34,390 nt of DNA from Planctomycetota bacterium (GTDB lineage: Bacteria; Planctomycetota; UBA11346): contig JANQLF010000030.1 in the NCBI GenBank assembly GCA_028280785.1, positions 1 to 34,390 of the forward strand, in the 5' to 3' direction. Position numbers and translations under genes: made by a program. Every line of letters starts with the position of its first letter. The first letter of the stretch is position 1. Below, piece by piece: positions 16,530 through 23,371 of the stretch. The notes below the pieces were generated by a model. That model searched no databases. It saw only the letters and a list, made by a program, of their open reading frames with translations, and had not been told where the DNA came from.

Positions 16530-17362
16530 TCAACTACTTTGCTGGTATAATTCTTGCGTTTTTCTACACCGCTCGTCGCTGGTAGATTTTTATCAGGGCG
16601 AATATCAATATAACCTTCGCGTAAATTGGTGCCATCACCACGAACGTAGTATACAGGTTTGTTATGGTCGGCGATTCCAACATCGACCGTTGCCGCATCG
16701 CCATAGCGCATGGTGTAACCAGCGCGGCGTCGATTACTGTTGTTAGCTTCACTGCCATGAATAATAAATGAATCATGTAGTGAGGCACTGCCTTGTTTGA
16801 GTTCACAAGGTACAGCACTATTTTCCATGTCGTCAGTGACATCAACACGAACGCTTAAAAGGTCGTTACCATCAGTTTTAATCATGTCTAATTCCTCAAA
16901 ACCTTCGTGGGTTTTGGGAATGACATACATCGCCGCATTTTCGATATCAACATCATCAAGAGCCAACCAAACGGTGGTAATGTCTGTGCCTTTAACACTC
17001 GGCCAATAAGTGTTGTCTTGATGCCAATGCGTTTTGAGCCCATCACCAGCAGGTTTCACGATCAAGTGCGACATCAATAAAATTATTTCATCACATTGCA
17101 GACAATTTTGAACAGCATCGATGACTTGTGGGTAGCGGCATAATGCAAGCCAAAACTCCCAGTCTTTAGCGACAACATGAGGTTCCACGAGAGCCTCAGG
17201 ACGTCGGTGGCTTTCCAGATTGTCTATCATGTAATCAAGCGATTGGCGAGCAGTTTGGATAGTCTCTGCGTCAACAAGGCTTGGCGCAATACAATAGCCT
17301 AAATCGAGATAGAGGCTGGGGTCATGATTGATGCTTGGCGACTGTGTCAGCGTTTGGTTCAT
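16520..17362 (-). CDS. Phytanoyl-CoA dioxygenase (PhyH) family Fe(II)/2-oxoglutarate oxygenase
   Basis: 280 residues with the double-stranded beta-helix fold. The iron-binding facial triad is visible: His114 and Asp116 in HWHQDNTYW, and distal His202 in HDSFIIHGSEAN; Arg213 in RRRAGYTMRY would hold 2-oxoglutarate. Family members hydroxylate small molecules such as ectoine, phytanoyl-CoA, phosphonates and mitomycin intermediates. The substrate cannot be inferred beyond that. AAGGA lies five bases before the ATG at 17362. The gene is divergent from an AraC regulator across 94 bp that holds a TATAAT box and repeat elements, so local activation is likely. A second PhyH-AraC pair with the same divergent arrangement occurs at 31.5-33.3 kb. 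Confidence 0.88.
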   Translation of the reverse strand: MNQTLTQSPSINHDPSLYLDLGYCIAPSLVDAETIQTARQSLDYMIDNLESHRRPEALVEPHVVAKDWEFWLALCRYPQVIDAVQNCLQCDEIILLMSHLIVKPAGDGLKTHWHQDNTYWPSVKGTDITTVWLALDDVDIENAAMYVIPKTHEGFEELDMIKTDGNDLLSVRVDVTDDMENSAVPCELKQGSASLHDSFIIHGSEANNSNRRRAGYTMRYGDAATVDVGIADHNKPVYYVRGDGTNLREGYIDIRPDKNLPATSGVEKRKNYTSKVVENG

Positions 17363-17394
17363 GGAGATCCTTTGATATCAGCATGGGTTAAACT

Positions 17395-17450
17395 TGCATG
17401 AATATGCATTATATCGCTATTATTTTGGATTTCTCATGTTATTTTGGATT
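17395..17450. promoter_or_regulatory. PhyH/AraC intergenic promoter with direct repeats and a palindrome
   Basis: For the minus-strand PhyH gene, a perfect -10 box TATAAT is at 17408-17413 but no TTGACA-like -35 box stands at the right distance. Instead, a 12-bp direct repeat TTATTTTGGATT occurs at 17420-17431 and 17439-17450 (19 bp apart), its proximal copy touching the -35 position, as in AraC-activated promoters. Palindrome TGCAT-GAAT-ATGCA (17395-17408) covers the predicted transcription start. The distal repeat lies just before the AraC start codon, which allows autoregulation. Confidence 0.5.
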
Positions 17451-17456
17451 AATAGC

Positions 17457-18329
17457 ATGGGAAAAACAATCATTGGCAAGAGTGAGATACCAGCAGCTTG
17501 TGATGAGCGCTTTGCGCCGTTGGTCAGTGCCCCATTTGTGAGTTGGCGAAAAATGGGAATCAAGCGCAGTGGCATCAGTTATCTGGTTCCTGGTTACAAT
17601 ATGGAGCGTGTTGGCACCGATGATGTTATGCTGATTCTGACTGCTGATGGTCTGGGTTATGCATTTTCTGAAAATGAGGAATGGGACCTGCGTCCAGGAA
17701 CGCTATTTATGAGCGGTCCGCTCCTGCCAGTTGGTTTTGGCTGCGCCGGTGATCATTGGAATATATACTGGTGGTACATCGATACTGATGCGGCGACTTC
17801 GATTCGCTATTATTATGAAGAGTGTGCACAGCAGGGGATTCTATCTGCTTCGATGGAGGCATTGTTTAGCGAAGTTGGTGATGTCCCACGTAATAGAGAA
17901 TGGTCGATGGACGTGGATATAAAAAATCCAAATCGAGCACTTATGTTGAGTGAACTTATTGCTGGTTATGTTTCTGAATTTATTGATGCGCCAATAGAAA
18001 AGTCGTTAAATGCGCAAGAGCAACGTTTGCTCGTGTTGTGGCGTGAAGTTGATCGAAATTTGCATCAAGATTGGAGTATCAATGATTTTGCTGCATTTTT
18101 AGAAATTTCTCCTGCAAGTGTACAGCGTTGGATGCAAAAATATTATGGTAAGTCCTGTCACCAAATTCTCATAGATCGTCGCATGCTGCGTGCGAAGCAG
18201 TTGTTACAACATACCGAATATAATTTAGAGAATATAGCCAATCAGCTGGGCTATTGTGATCCGTTTACGTTTTCCAATGCATTTAAAAAATATTATGGCC
18301 AAGCACCGTCCTTGTTGAGAAAGGAATAG
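17457..18329 (+). CDS. AraC family transcriptional regulator
   Basis: 290 residues. The C-terminal 85 residues hold two helix-turn-helix motifs: INDFAAFLEISPASVQRWMQ and, after RRMLRAKQLLQ, LENIANQLGYCDPFTFSNAF followed by the typical FKKYYGQAPSLLR. The N-terminal 150 residues look like an AraC cupin-type ligand domain (MLILTADGLGYAFSENEEWDL; PGTLFMSGPLLPVGF). It probably binds a sugar-like effector and controls the divergent PhyH gene 94 bp away. The start is uncertain: ATG at 17457 or in-frame ATG at 17436, each preceded by GGA. It leads an operon with two small genes (gap 3 bp, then an 8-bp overlap). Confidence 0.9.
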   Translation: MGKTIIGKSEIPAACDERFAPLVSAPFVSWRKMGIKRSGISYLVPGYNMERVGTDDVMLILTADGLGYAFSENEEWDLRPGTLFMSGPLLPVGFGCAGDHWNIYWWYIDTDAATSIRYYYEECAQQGILSASMEALFSEVGDVPRNREWSMDVDIKNPNRALMLSELIAGYVSEFIDAPIEKSLNAQEQRLLVLWREVDRNLHQDWSINDFAAFLEISPASVQRWMQKYYGKSCHQILIDRRMLRAKQLLQHTEYNLENIANQLGYCDPFTFSNAFKKYYGQAPSLLRKE

Positions 18330-18332
18330 TTG

Positions 18333-18605
18333 ATGTCTGACTTAAAAAGTAAGTCTGCTATTTACTTGAAAGGTTTTTTGTTTTTTGCAATGGTGTTGCT
18401 GTGCGCTGGTATTTTGATTGCTCAGTCTGATACGTGGCAGGACATTGCGATCATCTTAGTTCTGATTTGGGCATCAGCACGATCCTATTATTTTATGTTT
18501 TATGTTATTGAACGTTATGTCGATAGCTCCTATAAATTTTCTGGTGTTTATTCATTTATAAAATATTGTCTTAGTAACAAGGATAGACAAGAATCCGATG
18601 AATAA
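18333..18605 (+). CDS. Small two-helix membrane protein, unknown
   Basis: 90 residues. AAGGA lies seven bases before the ATG at 18333, inside the end of the AraC gene. Hydrophobic segments span about residues 11-31 (YLKGFLFFAMVLLCAGILIA) and 37-58 (DIAIILVLIWASARSYYFMF). The C-terminal 30 residues are polar (SLSNKDRQESDE-like end). I recognise no family. It sits 3 bp after the AraC gene and overlaps the zinc-ribbon gene by 8 bp, so all three are co-transcribed. Confidence 0.6.
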   Translation: MSDLKSKSAIYLKGFLFFAMVLLCAGILIAQSDTWQDIAIILVLIWASARSYYFMFYVIERYVDSSYKFSGVYSFIKYCLSNKDRQESDE

Positions 18606-18912
18606 TCCAACCCCACCTGATCCACCGAGTTTACCAGGTATTCCACAACCGGGTTCAGCAAGTAATGCGAATGATATCCGGTGTCGTTCCTGTCATGTGC
18701 TTTGGTCGCAGGATCAGTGGACCAAAGATTGCCCAGAGTGTGGTGGTGCAGCGATGGAAATAGCCTGTTTAATCTGTGGCGGCAAGTGCGGAAGAACCTG
18801 GAAACGCATGTTAATGGATTCCTGGGATGAAAGTCAGGCACATTGGCTTGGTGGGTGTGGATTGCCAGAAGACGAACAAAAGCAGATAATAGAAGCGTCT
18901 CGTCAATCTTAA
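18598..18912 (+). CDS. Small zinc-ribbon protein, unknown
   Basis: 104 residues. After a Pro-rich start (PTPPDPPSLPGIPQPG) come cysteine pairs RCRSCHVLW and CPECGGA, which form a classic four-Cys zinc ribbon, then a second Cys group ACLICGGKCGRTW and a late Cys in HWLGGCGLP. Trp, His and Cys after the second group suggest a conserved C-terminal unit rather than a disordered tail. No signal peptide. Its start overlaps the end of the small membrane-protein gene by 8 bp. Such proteins can act as scaffold or nucleic-acid-binding adaptors, but no role is shown. Convergent with the next gene, 4 bp between stops. Confidence 0.65.
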   Translation: MNNPTPPDPPSLPGIPQPGSASNANDIRCRSCHVLWSQDQWTKDCPECGGAAMEIACLICGGKCGRTWKRMLMDSWDESQAHWLGGCGLPEDEQKQIIEASRQS

Positions 18913-18916
18913 TTTA

Positions 18917-19597
18917 TTAGAAATCCGGATCGATATCGGGGTATTCTTCTTTTTCTATGCCGAGCATGCGTACAAAGGCAGGCGCCATCACTTCGATAAA
19001 TGTGAAAAAACAGAAGTACAAAATCGCTAGAAATATGCTGACGTAGGCTTCATTGTGCTCTTTGGGGAAGAAATCTTCTAAGAAGATAGCTAGTGGAATG
19101 CAGATGAATATTAAAAACATGAATGCATAGGCAAAGCGTCGACCGGCCTTCATGAAATCACCAAAATCTGGTTGCTTAAAAAGAAAATGCACGGCTTTAA
19201 TAAGCGCAAAAGGTAAGCCATAGGATAAAACTAATAATACCACTTTATAATTAAATAAGGCTACAACGCCGATAAATGAGAAACACATGATGACGCGGAT
19301 GTGTCGTGGTACATCGATAGGTCGCGGGTCTTCTGGGCCTCGCTTTTCAAACATCCAAATTGTTGATGGCAGTAACACGAGCGCAAATAATTCAAAAGCT
19401 GGCCAAAGGATGAGTGCTTCACCTAGTTCTAGTGCAAATGTGTTATCATTGAACATACATATCAAAAGAACGAAAAATAAACTAGCGCTGATACATTCAG
19501 GTAGACCCTTTGAGAGATCGCTCCATTCAAAATGAGCACGCGTGTCCTTGATGATATGGATAATGGTTTTGAAGAAGCCTTTTGATTTTTGAGCCAT
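18917..19597 (-). CDS. Polytopic membrane protein, paralog of its upstream neighbour
   Basis: 226 residues with about six hydrophobic segments, for example CISASLFFVLLICMF, FELFALVLLPSTIWMF, VIMCFSFIGVVALFN and FMFLIFICIPLAIFL. It is clearly homologous to the adjacent 220-aa protein: both share HFxxxDLxxGL near the start, then IWMF, VPRxxRV, LFN, PxFxDFxKAxRRxA and FFTFxE in the same order. The last 15 residues are acidic (EKEEYPDIDPDF). I recognise no family. Only 9 bp separate it from the upstream paralog, so the pair is one transcription unit formed by an old tandem duplication. Confidence 0.65.
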   Translation of the reverse strand: MAQKSKGFFKTIIHIIKDTRAHFEWSDLSKGLPECISASLFFVLLICMFNDNTFALELGEALILWPAFELFALVLLPSTIWMFEKRGPEDPRPIDVPRHIRVIMCFSFIGVVALFNYKVVLLVLSYGLPFALIKAVHFLFKQPDFGDFMKAGRRFAYAFMFLIFICIPLAIFLEDFFPKEHNEAYVSIFLAILYFCFFTFIEVMAPAFVRMLGIEKEEYPDIDPDF

Positions 19598-19606
19598 CAG
19601 AAGTTT

Positions 19607-20269
19607 TTAATCCAATTCATGATCAAGCCTGTCTAGATCCCAGGCACGGCGTAGTGGCCATGCAAGTATCTCTACAAAAGTGAAAAAGCCATAATAACAG
19701 GCACCTGCAGATAACAGTATGACCGTGCCGTCGAAATGATTTCCTAGAACTGCAAATGGGAACAATGCTACAATTGCAAAAACGATGGCGATGGCCAATC
19801 GTCGAATGGCCTTGTTGAAATCTCTAAAGCCAGGGCGTGTGAGTAAAAAACACAATGCTCTGGCAGCTAAAAATGGCCAGACTATGAGAATTTTCTCCCA
19901 TAACACGGCTAATTCAAAATTAAACAATAATATTGCGGAAATAACAAAAATAAATACACGTGCGTAGCGTGGAACATTTGCTTGATAGGGGCTTTTATCG
20001 CCATCATTGCCGAACATCCAAATGAACGGTGGTACAATAATGAGGGTGAGTAATTCCCAGCCAAACCACCATTGGGCGTCTGCTAGGATGGATGCGGCAA
20101 AGGAATGATGTGAGCATAACAGTAGGTATAGAAAACCGATGCAGAGACAGGCATCGCCAAGGCCAGCAAGTAGGTCTGTGAATCGAAAATGTTCACGGAT
20201 GTCCATAAAAAAGACACGGATTTTTCCCTTGAATGTTTTTTTCAGTAGTCTTTTTTTTGTCTGGTTCAT
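19607..20269 (-). CDS. Polytopic membrane protein, first of the tandem pair
   Basis: 220 residues. A basic N-terminus (TKKRLLKKTFKGKIR) precedes about six hydrophobic segments (LGDACLCIGFLYLLLC, GWELLTLIIVPPFIWMF, RVFIFVISAILLFNFEL, AIVFAIVALFPFAVLG, GACYYGFFTFVEILA). The motif order matches the downstream paralog (IWMF, VPRYARV, RPGFRDFNKAIRRLA, FFTFVE). No family recognised. It would form a hetero- or homo-oligomer with its paralog by analogy with other tandem membrane pairs, but that is speculation. The start at 20269 has a weak GAG upstream. Divergent from the (alpha/alpha)6 enzyme across 151 bp in which I see no clear promoter. Confidence 0.65.
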   Translation of the reverse strand: MNQTKKRLLKKTFKGKIRVFFMDIREHFRFTDLLAGLGDACLCIGFLYLLLCSHHSFAASILADAQWWFGWELLTLIIVPPFIWMFGNDGDKSPYQANVPRYARVFIFVISAILLFNFELAVLWEKILIVWPFLAARALCFLLTRPGFRDFNKAIRRLAIAIVFAIVALFPFAVLGNHFDGTVILLSAGACYYGFFTFVEILAWPLRRAWDLDRLDHELD

Positions 20270-20420
20270 CGGTGCTCAGTTATGATAGGAATGACATCTG
20301 CGAACCCAAGTGTTTTCAAATCAGCGAGCATAGTGAGGATTTCAATAAAGATTGCTAGAGATGCATGATTGTTGCATAAAAAAGCTGTCATATTTCTCAA
20401 TTCACCTTCATATTATTTCT

Positions 20421-21767
20421 ATGCAGTCGTTTATTCCATCCATTGCTGCTCATCTAGACACCGTTATCGATGCTATCGTCAATACTGATGATCCTGTATG
20501 GCCGAGTGTTATTGACCTACGCACAAAGACGTTTCCACGGGGCGAGCATATTCCCAAGCGCGTCTATCGACTTATTGGGGCTCCTAATGGCAGTACGCTC
20601 TATTGGGATCAGCCTTTGATTTTGTCTGCCTATGCTTTGAGTAATCATCTTGGTGATGCGAAATATACAGAAGCCGCTGACGCTTATGTGCAGTCATTTT
20701 TACAGACATGTGTCACCGATGACGCTATGTTTCAATGGGGTAATCATCAGTATTACGATGTTTTCAAACGCGAAGTCATTTCATTTCATAATGGTTATCA
20801 TGAATTGCGACCGATTACCCCAGCTTGGGAGGTGTTTTGGCGACATGATTCACAATTAACCGAAGCGTATATAAAAGAGTTTACCAGATTACATCTTTAT
20901 GATGAAAAAACAGGTGGTTTTAATCGTCATGATGATGCAAAGAAAAGCCATGCTTTTATTGAGGCCGGTGCGGTCATTGTAGAATCCTTGGCGTGGCTCT
21001 ATCAAAAAACCAATGACGAAAAACTGTTGCAGCGCGCTTTATCTGTTGCGGGTTATAGTTATGGGCATCGAGGTGCGAAAACAAAATTACTTCGTAATGA
21101 GCCAGACTACGGGCGTTGGGATTCAAAGGTTGCAACAACTGAAACGGGCGTGTGGTCACAGTCATTATTGCGTGCCTATGATTATACCGGTGAACAATCA
21201 TTTTTGCAGATGGCTACTGATGTGGTGTATGCCTACCTCGAGTATGGTTTTGATGAGGACGCGTGCCAATTTTATGGTCAGTTAGATGTAGAAACCGGTG
21301 CTGCTCATATTGCCGAAAAAGAGGGGTATTGGCCGCGGAAATATGCGAACCCATGGAGTACTGACCAGTGGCCGGCGCATGATTATCCGATGGCTTTGGC
21401 AGAAGCCTGCGTGCGATTAAGTGCAGAGACCAACGATCCTGTTTATTCTCAGGCAGTTGGCCGCATGGCGAAGGCATTAATGGAGACTCGCCCGCAAAAT
21501 GAAGATGATTGGACCTATGCGGAGCATTATGGTCGCTGCATTCATTTTTTGTGTCATGCCGCTGAAGAATCAGACAGGGCAGAATTAAAAGTGCTGGCAC
21601 AACAGTTGGCTGATGAGGCGCAGTTGGCTTTATACCAAGAGGATATGTATCTGGGTTATCATAAGGCTGGCGTCTATGAGGCTGTTGATGGCGTGGGCTA
21701 TTTGCTGTTGAGCCTGCTGTATTTGGAGACTGGGACTGAACCGATCCTCAATGGCTTTGGCTATTAA
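20421..21767 (+). CDS. Six-hairpin (alpha/alpha)6-barrel glycosidase or lyase-like protein
   Basis: 448 residues, all-helical with repeating hairpins typical of six-hairpin enzymes: YWDQPLILSAYALSNHLGDA, HAFIEAGAVIVESLAWLYQ, TTETGVWSQSLLRAYDYTGE, FLQMATDVVYAYLEYGF, YPMALAEACVRLSAETNDP. Conserved aromatic and acidic clusters (FQWGNHQYYDVF; SFHNGYHELRPITPAWEVFW; EDDWTYAEHYG) look like an active cleft. Members include GH88/105-type unsaturated glucuronyl hydrolases, GH127-like enzymes and PL10-type pectate lyases; I cannot choose. No signal peptide if translation begins at the ATG at 20421. That ATG lacks a Shine-Dalgarno, and an in-frame ATG at 20361 with AGAG beside it is the alternative. A second all-helical protein of similar size lies at 26.6 kb. 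Confidence 0.7.
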   Translation: MQSFIPSIAAHLDTVIDAIVNTDDPVWPSVIDLRTKTFPRGEHIPKRVYRLIGAPNGSTLYWDQPLILSAYALSNHLGDAKYTEAADAYVQSFLQTCVTDDAMFQWGNHQYYDVFKREVISFHNGYHELRPITPAWEVFWRHDSQLTEAYIKEFTRLHLYDEKTGGFNRHDDAKKSHAFIEAGAVIVESLAWLYQKTNDEKLLQRALSVAGYSYGHRGAKTKLLRNEPDYGRWDSKVATTETGVWSQSLLRAYDYTGEQSFLQMATDVVYAYLEYGFDEDACQFYGQLDVETGAAHIAEKEGYWPRKYANPWSTDQWPAHDYPMALAEACVRLSAETNDPVYSQAVGRMAKALMETRPQNEDDWTYAEHYGRCIHFLCHAAEESDRAELKVLAQQLADEAQLALYQEDMYLGYHKAGVYEAVDGVGYLLLSLLYLETGTEPILNGFGY

Positions 21768-21836
21768 TATTTCTGCTTAATAGAATGCATCGTTCCTATA
21801 CTTGAGTCTACCTAGGCTCTGGTAGGCTGTTTGGCC

Positions 21837-22205
21837 ATGTTTGCTGAAATTCAAGAAAGTGACGATTGGCTTGAGGTGAGTTTTCCGGGAGTACTTAATT
21901 TAGAAGTGCTCCTAGATGGGATGAAACGTTTAAATGCTTTGGAACAAGAGGGTGACAAAGTAAAACATAAACTGGTTGATTTGAGAAGTATTGAGGATTT
22001 GGATTTAGACTTTGAAAAGCTCATGCAAGCGAAGATGTTTCGTGAGGCTCATGAATTAAGAGAGCCGAGTAAAACGGCTATTATAGTTGATTCAGATGTG
22101 CAGTTTGGTTTGGTGCGTATGTGGCAAAGCCTTGGACCGCATCAGAATATTATCGTAGAATCATTTAAAACGCGTGATGAGGCCGAGAGCTGGCTGCAAG
22201 AATAA
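21837..22205 (+). CDS. STAS/SpoIIAA-like small protein
   Basis: 122 residues. The pattern of an initial strand (EIQESDDWLEVSFPGVL), helix, strand KHKLVDLRSIEDL, helix, strand KTAIIVDSDVQFGLVRMW and a final EAESWL resembles, from memory, STAS-like (SpoIIAA-like) single-domain proteins, where the region KTAIIV...RMW and the closing Trp-Leu are typical. No kinase or phosphatase partner is adjacent. The start is either TTG at 21831, with AGG four bases before it, or ATG at 21837, which I prefer. The ribosome binding region GGTAG (21821-21825) can pair with CTACC (21808-21812), so a leader hairpin could mask it. Function unknown. Confidence 0.65.
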   Translation: MFAEIQESDDWLEVSFPGVLNLEVLLDGMKRLNALEQEGDKVKHKLVDLRSIEDLDLDFEKLMQAKMFREAHELREPSKTAIIVDSDVQFGLVRMWQSLGPHQNIIVESFKTRDEAESWLQE

Positions 22206-22293
22206 ATCAGTGACCCGTTTGCTCAGTCATATTGAACATGTTTGGCAGTGACTTGTTATCCACAAATTATATGCTGTTTGAAAAGGAATATCA

Positions 22294-23370
22294 ATGAATC
22301 GAATATATTTCGCAGGATTAGTCATGTTAAGTATGTTACATTTACCAGCAGCCGAGATAGTTTTTCCAGAAAAAGAATGGCAAACAGCTACGCCCGATTC
22401 ACAGGGTGTAAATGCTAAACAACTTGAAACGGCGATGAGCTATTTGGATAAATTTTGCAGTAAACAAGGAAATTCACAGGCCATGGTCATACGCAATGGT
22501 TATGTGATTTGGAAGGGTGATGATACCGACAACGTGCATCATATTTGGTCCTGTGCCAAGTCGGTAATGAGTATGAGTTTTGGTCTCTGCTGGGATGATG
22601 GTCTTGTTACACCAGAAACGTATGCCAAAGAATTTTGGCCGGCCATGGCCAAAGATTTTCCAGACGTGCAACTGAAGCACATCGGTTCTTTTCAGTCAGG
22701 GATTAATTGGACTAAAGAAAACCCTTATGTGTTGGGCGAGCCATTACATAAACCTGGAACGCATTATCATTACGGTCATGCGCAACCAAATGCCTTAGCC
22801 TATATTTGTACTAAGGCTGCCGGAAAAACGATGAAGGACTTATTTACTGAGCGTATTGCTGGGCCAATTCAAATGAATCCAGAAATGTGGTCTTGGGGAT
22901 CAGAAAAACATCCTGACGGCACCGAAGTAAATGGTGGTGCTGGACGACCCGGTTTTGGTGTGGCGATGAATGCACAAACCATGGCTCGCCTTGGTTGGTT
23001 GCTTGCGAATAAAGGCAAGTGGAATGGTAAACAAATTCTCAGTGAAAAATTTGTCGATTACGCGACTCATAGCCATTGGGATCCATCGAAAACCAAACCC
23101 TATGATGAAAAGGCTTGGTATACGCATGTGCATGGTGCTTACGGTTTCATGTTTTGGTGCAACGGCATTCGCCCAGATGGCGTTCGCATGTGGCCGCATG
23201 CAACTAAAAACACCTTCGCTTTGCAGGGTAATCGCAACAATATTTGTATTGTGGTGCCAGAGTGGAACTTAGTCTTAGTTAGATTAGGCACCGATAAAAA
23301 CATCAACGTCGATCTTTATGACGGCGTTTTGATGACACTTAAAGACGCAATGAAAATTAGAGATTTTTGA
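22294..23370 (+). CDS. Secreted serine hydrolase, beta-lactamase class C/esterase family
   Basis: 358 residues with a signal peptide (residues 1-20, cut near LHLPAA/E), so exported. The Ser-x-x-Lys motif is SCAK (Ser86, Lys89) in HIWSCAKSVMSMSFGL. At the place of the class C Tyr-x-Asn, the sequence has Tyr160-Gly-His (HYHYGHAQPNALAY), so the Asn is replaced. The later HGAYGFMFW stands where Lys/His-Thr/Ala-Gly is expected. This family includes esterases, D-aminopeptidases and penicillin-binding relatives; in glycan clusters it is often an esterase. True antibiotic hydrolysis is not implied. AAAAGGA lies six bases before the ATG. Its stop is 1 bp from that of the convergent lyase gene. Confidence 0.82.
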   Translation: MNRIYFAGLVMLSMLHLPAAEIVFPEKEWQTATPDSQGVNAKQLETAMSYLDKFCSKQGNSQAMVIRNGYVIWKGDDTDNVHHIWSCAKSVMSMSFGLCWDDGLVTPETYAKEFWPAMAKDFPDVQLKHIGSFQSGINWTKENPYVLGEPLHKPGTHYHYGHAQPNALAYICTKAAGKTMKDLFTERIAGPIQMNPEMWSWGSEKHPDGTEVNGGAGRPGFGVAMNAQTMARLGWLLANKGKWNGKQILSEKFVDYATHSHWDPSKTKPYDEKAWYTHVHGAYGFMFWCNGIRPDGVRMWPHATKNTFALQGNRNNICIVVPEWNLVLVRLGTDKNINVDLYDGVLMTLKDAMKIRDF

Positions 23371-23371
23371 T

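Noticed and set aside
21214..21600. 128-codon minus-strand open frame inside the (alpha/alpha)6 gene.
   Set aside because: Pro/His-rich low-complexity translation without ribosome site; the sense-strand protein has a coherent fold pattern.
22256..22264. Perfect DnaA-box consensus TTATCCACA upstream of the serine hydrolase gene.
   Set aside because: A single box in a 34-kb window is plausible by chance (a 9-mer on both strands gives about 0.26 expected). There is no box cluster, AT-rich unwinding element or dnaA/dnaN gene, so no origin is called.
22294..23370. Reading the class C serine hydrolase as an antibiotic-resistance beta-lactamase.
   Set aside because: The Tyr-x-Asn motif is not conserved and the gene lies in a glycan-degradation neighbourhood; an esterase-like role is more likely.
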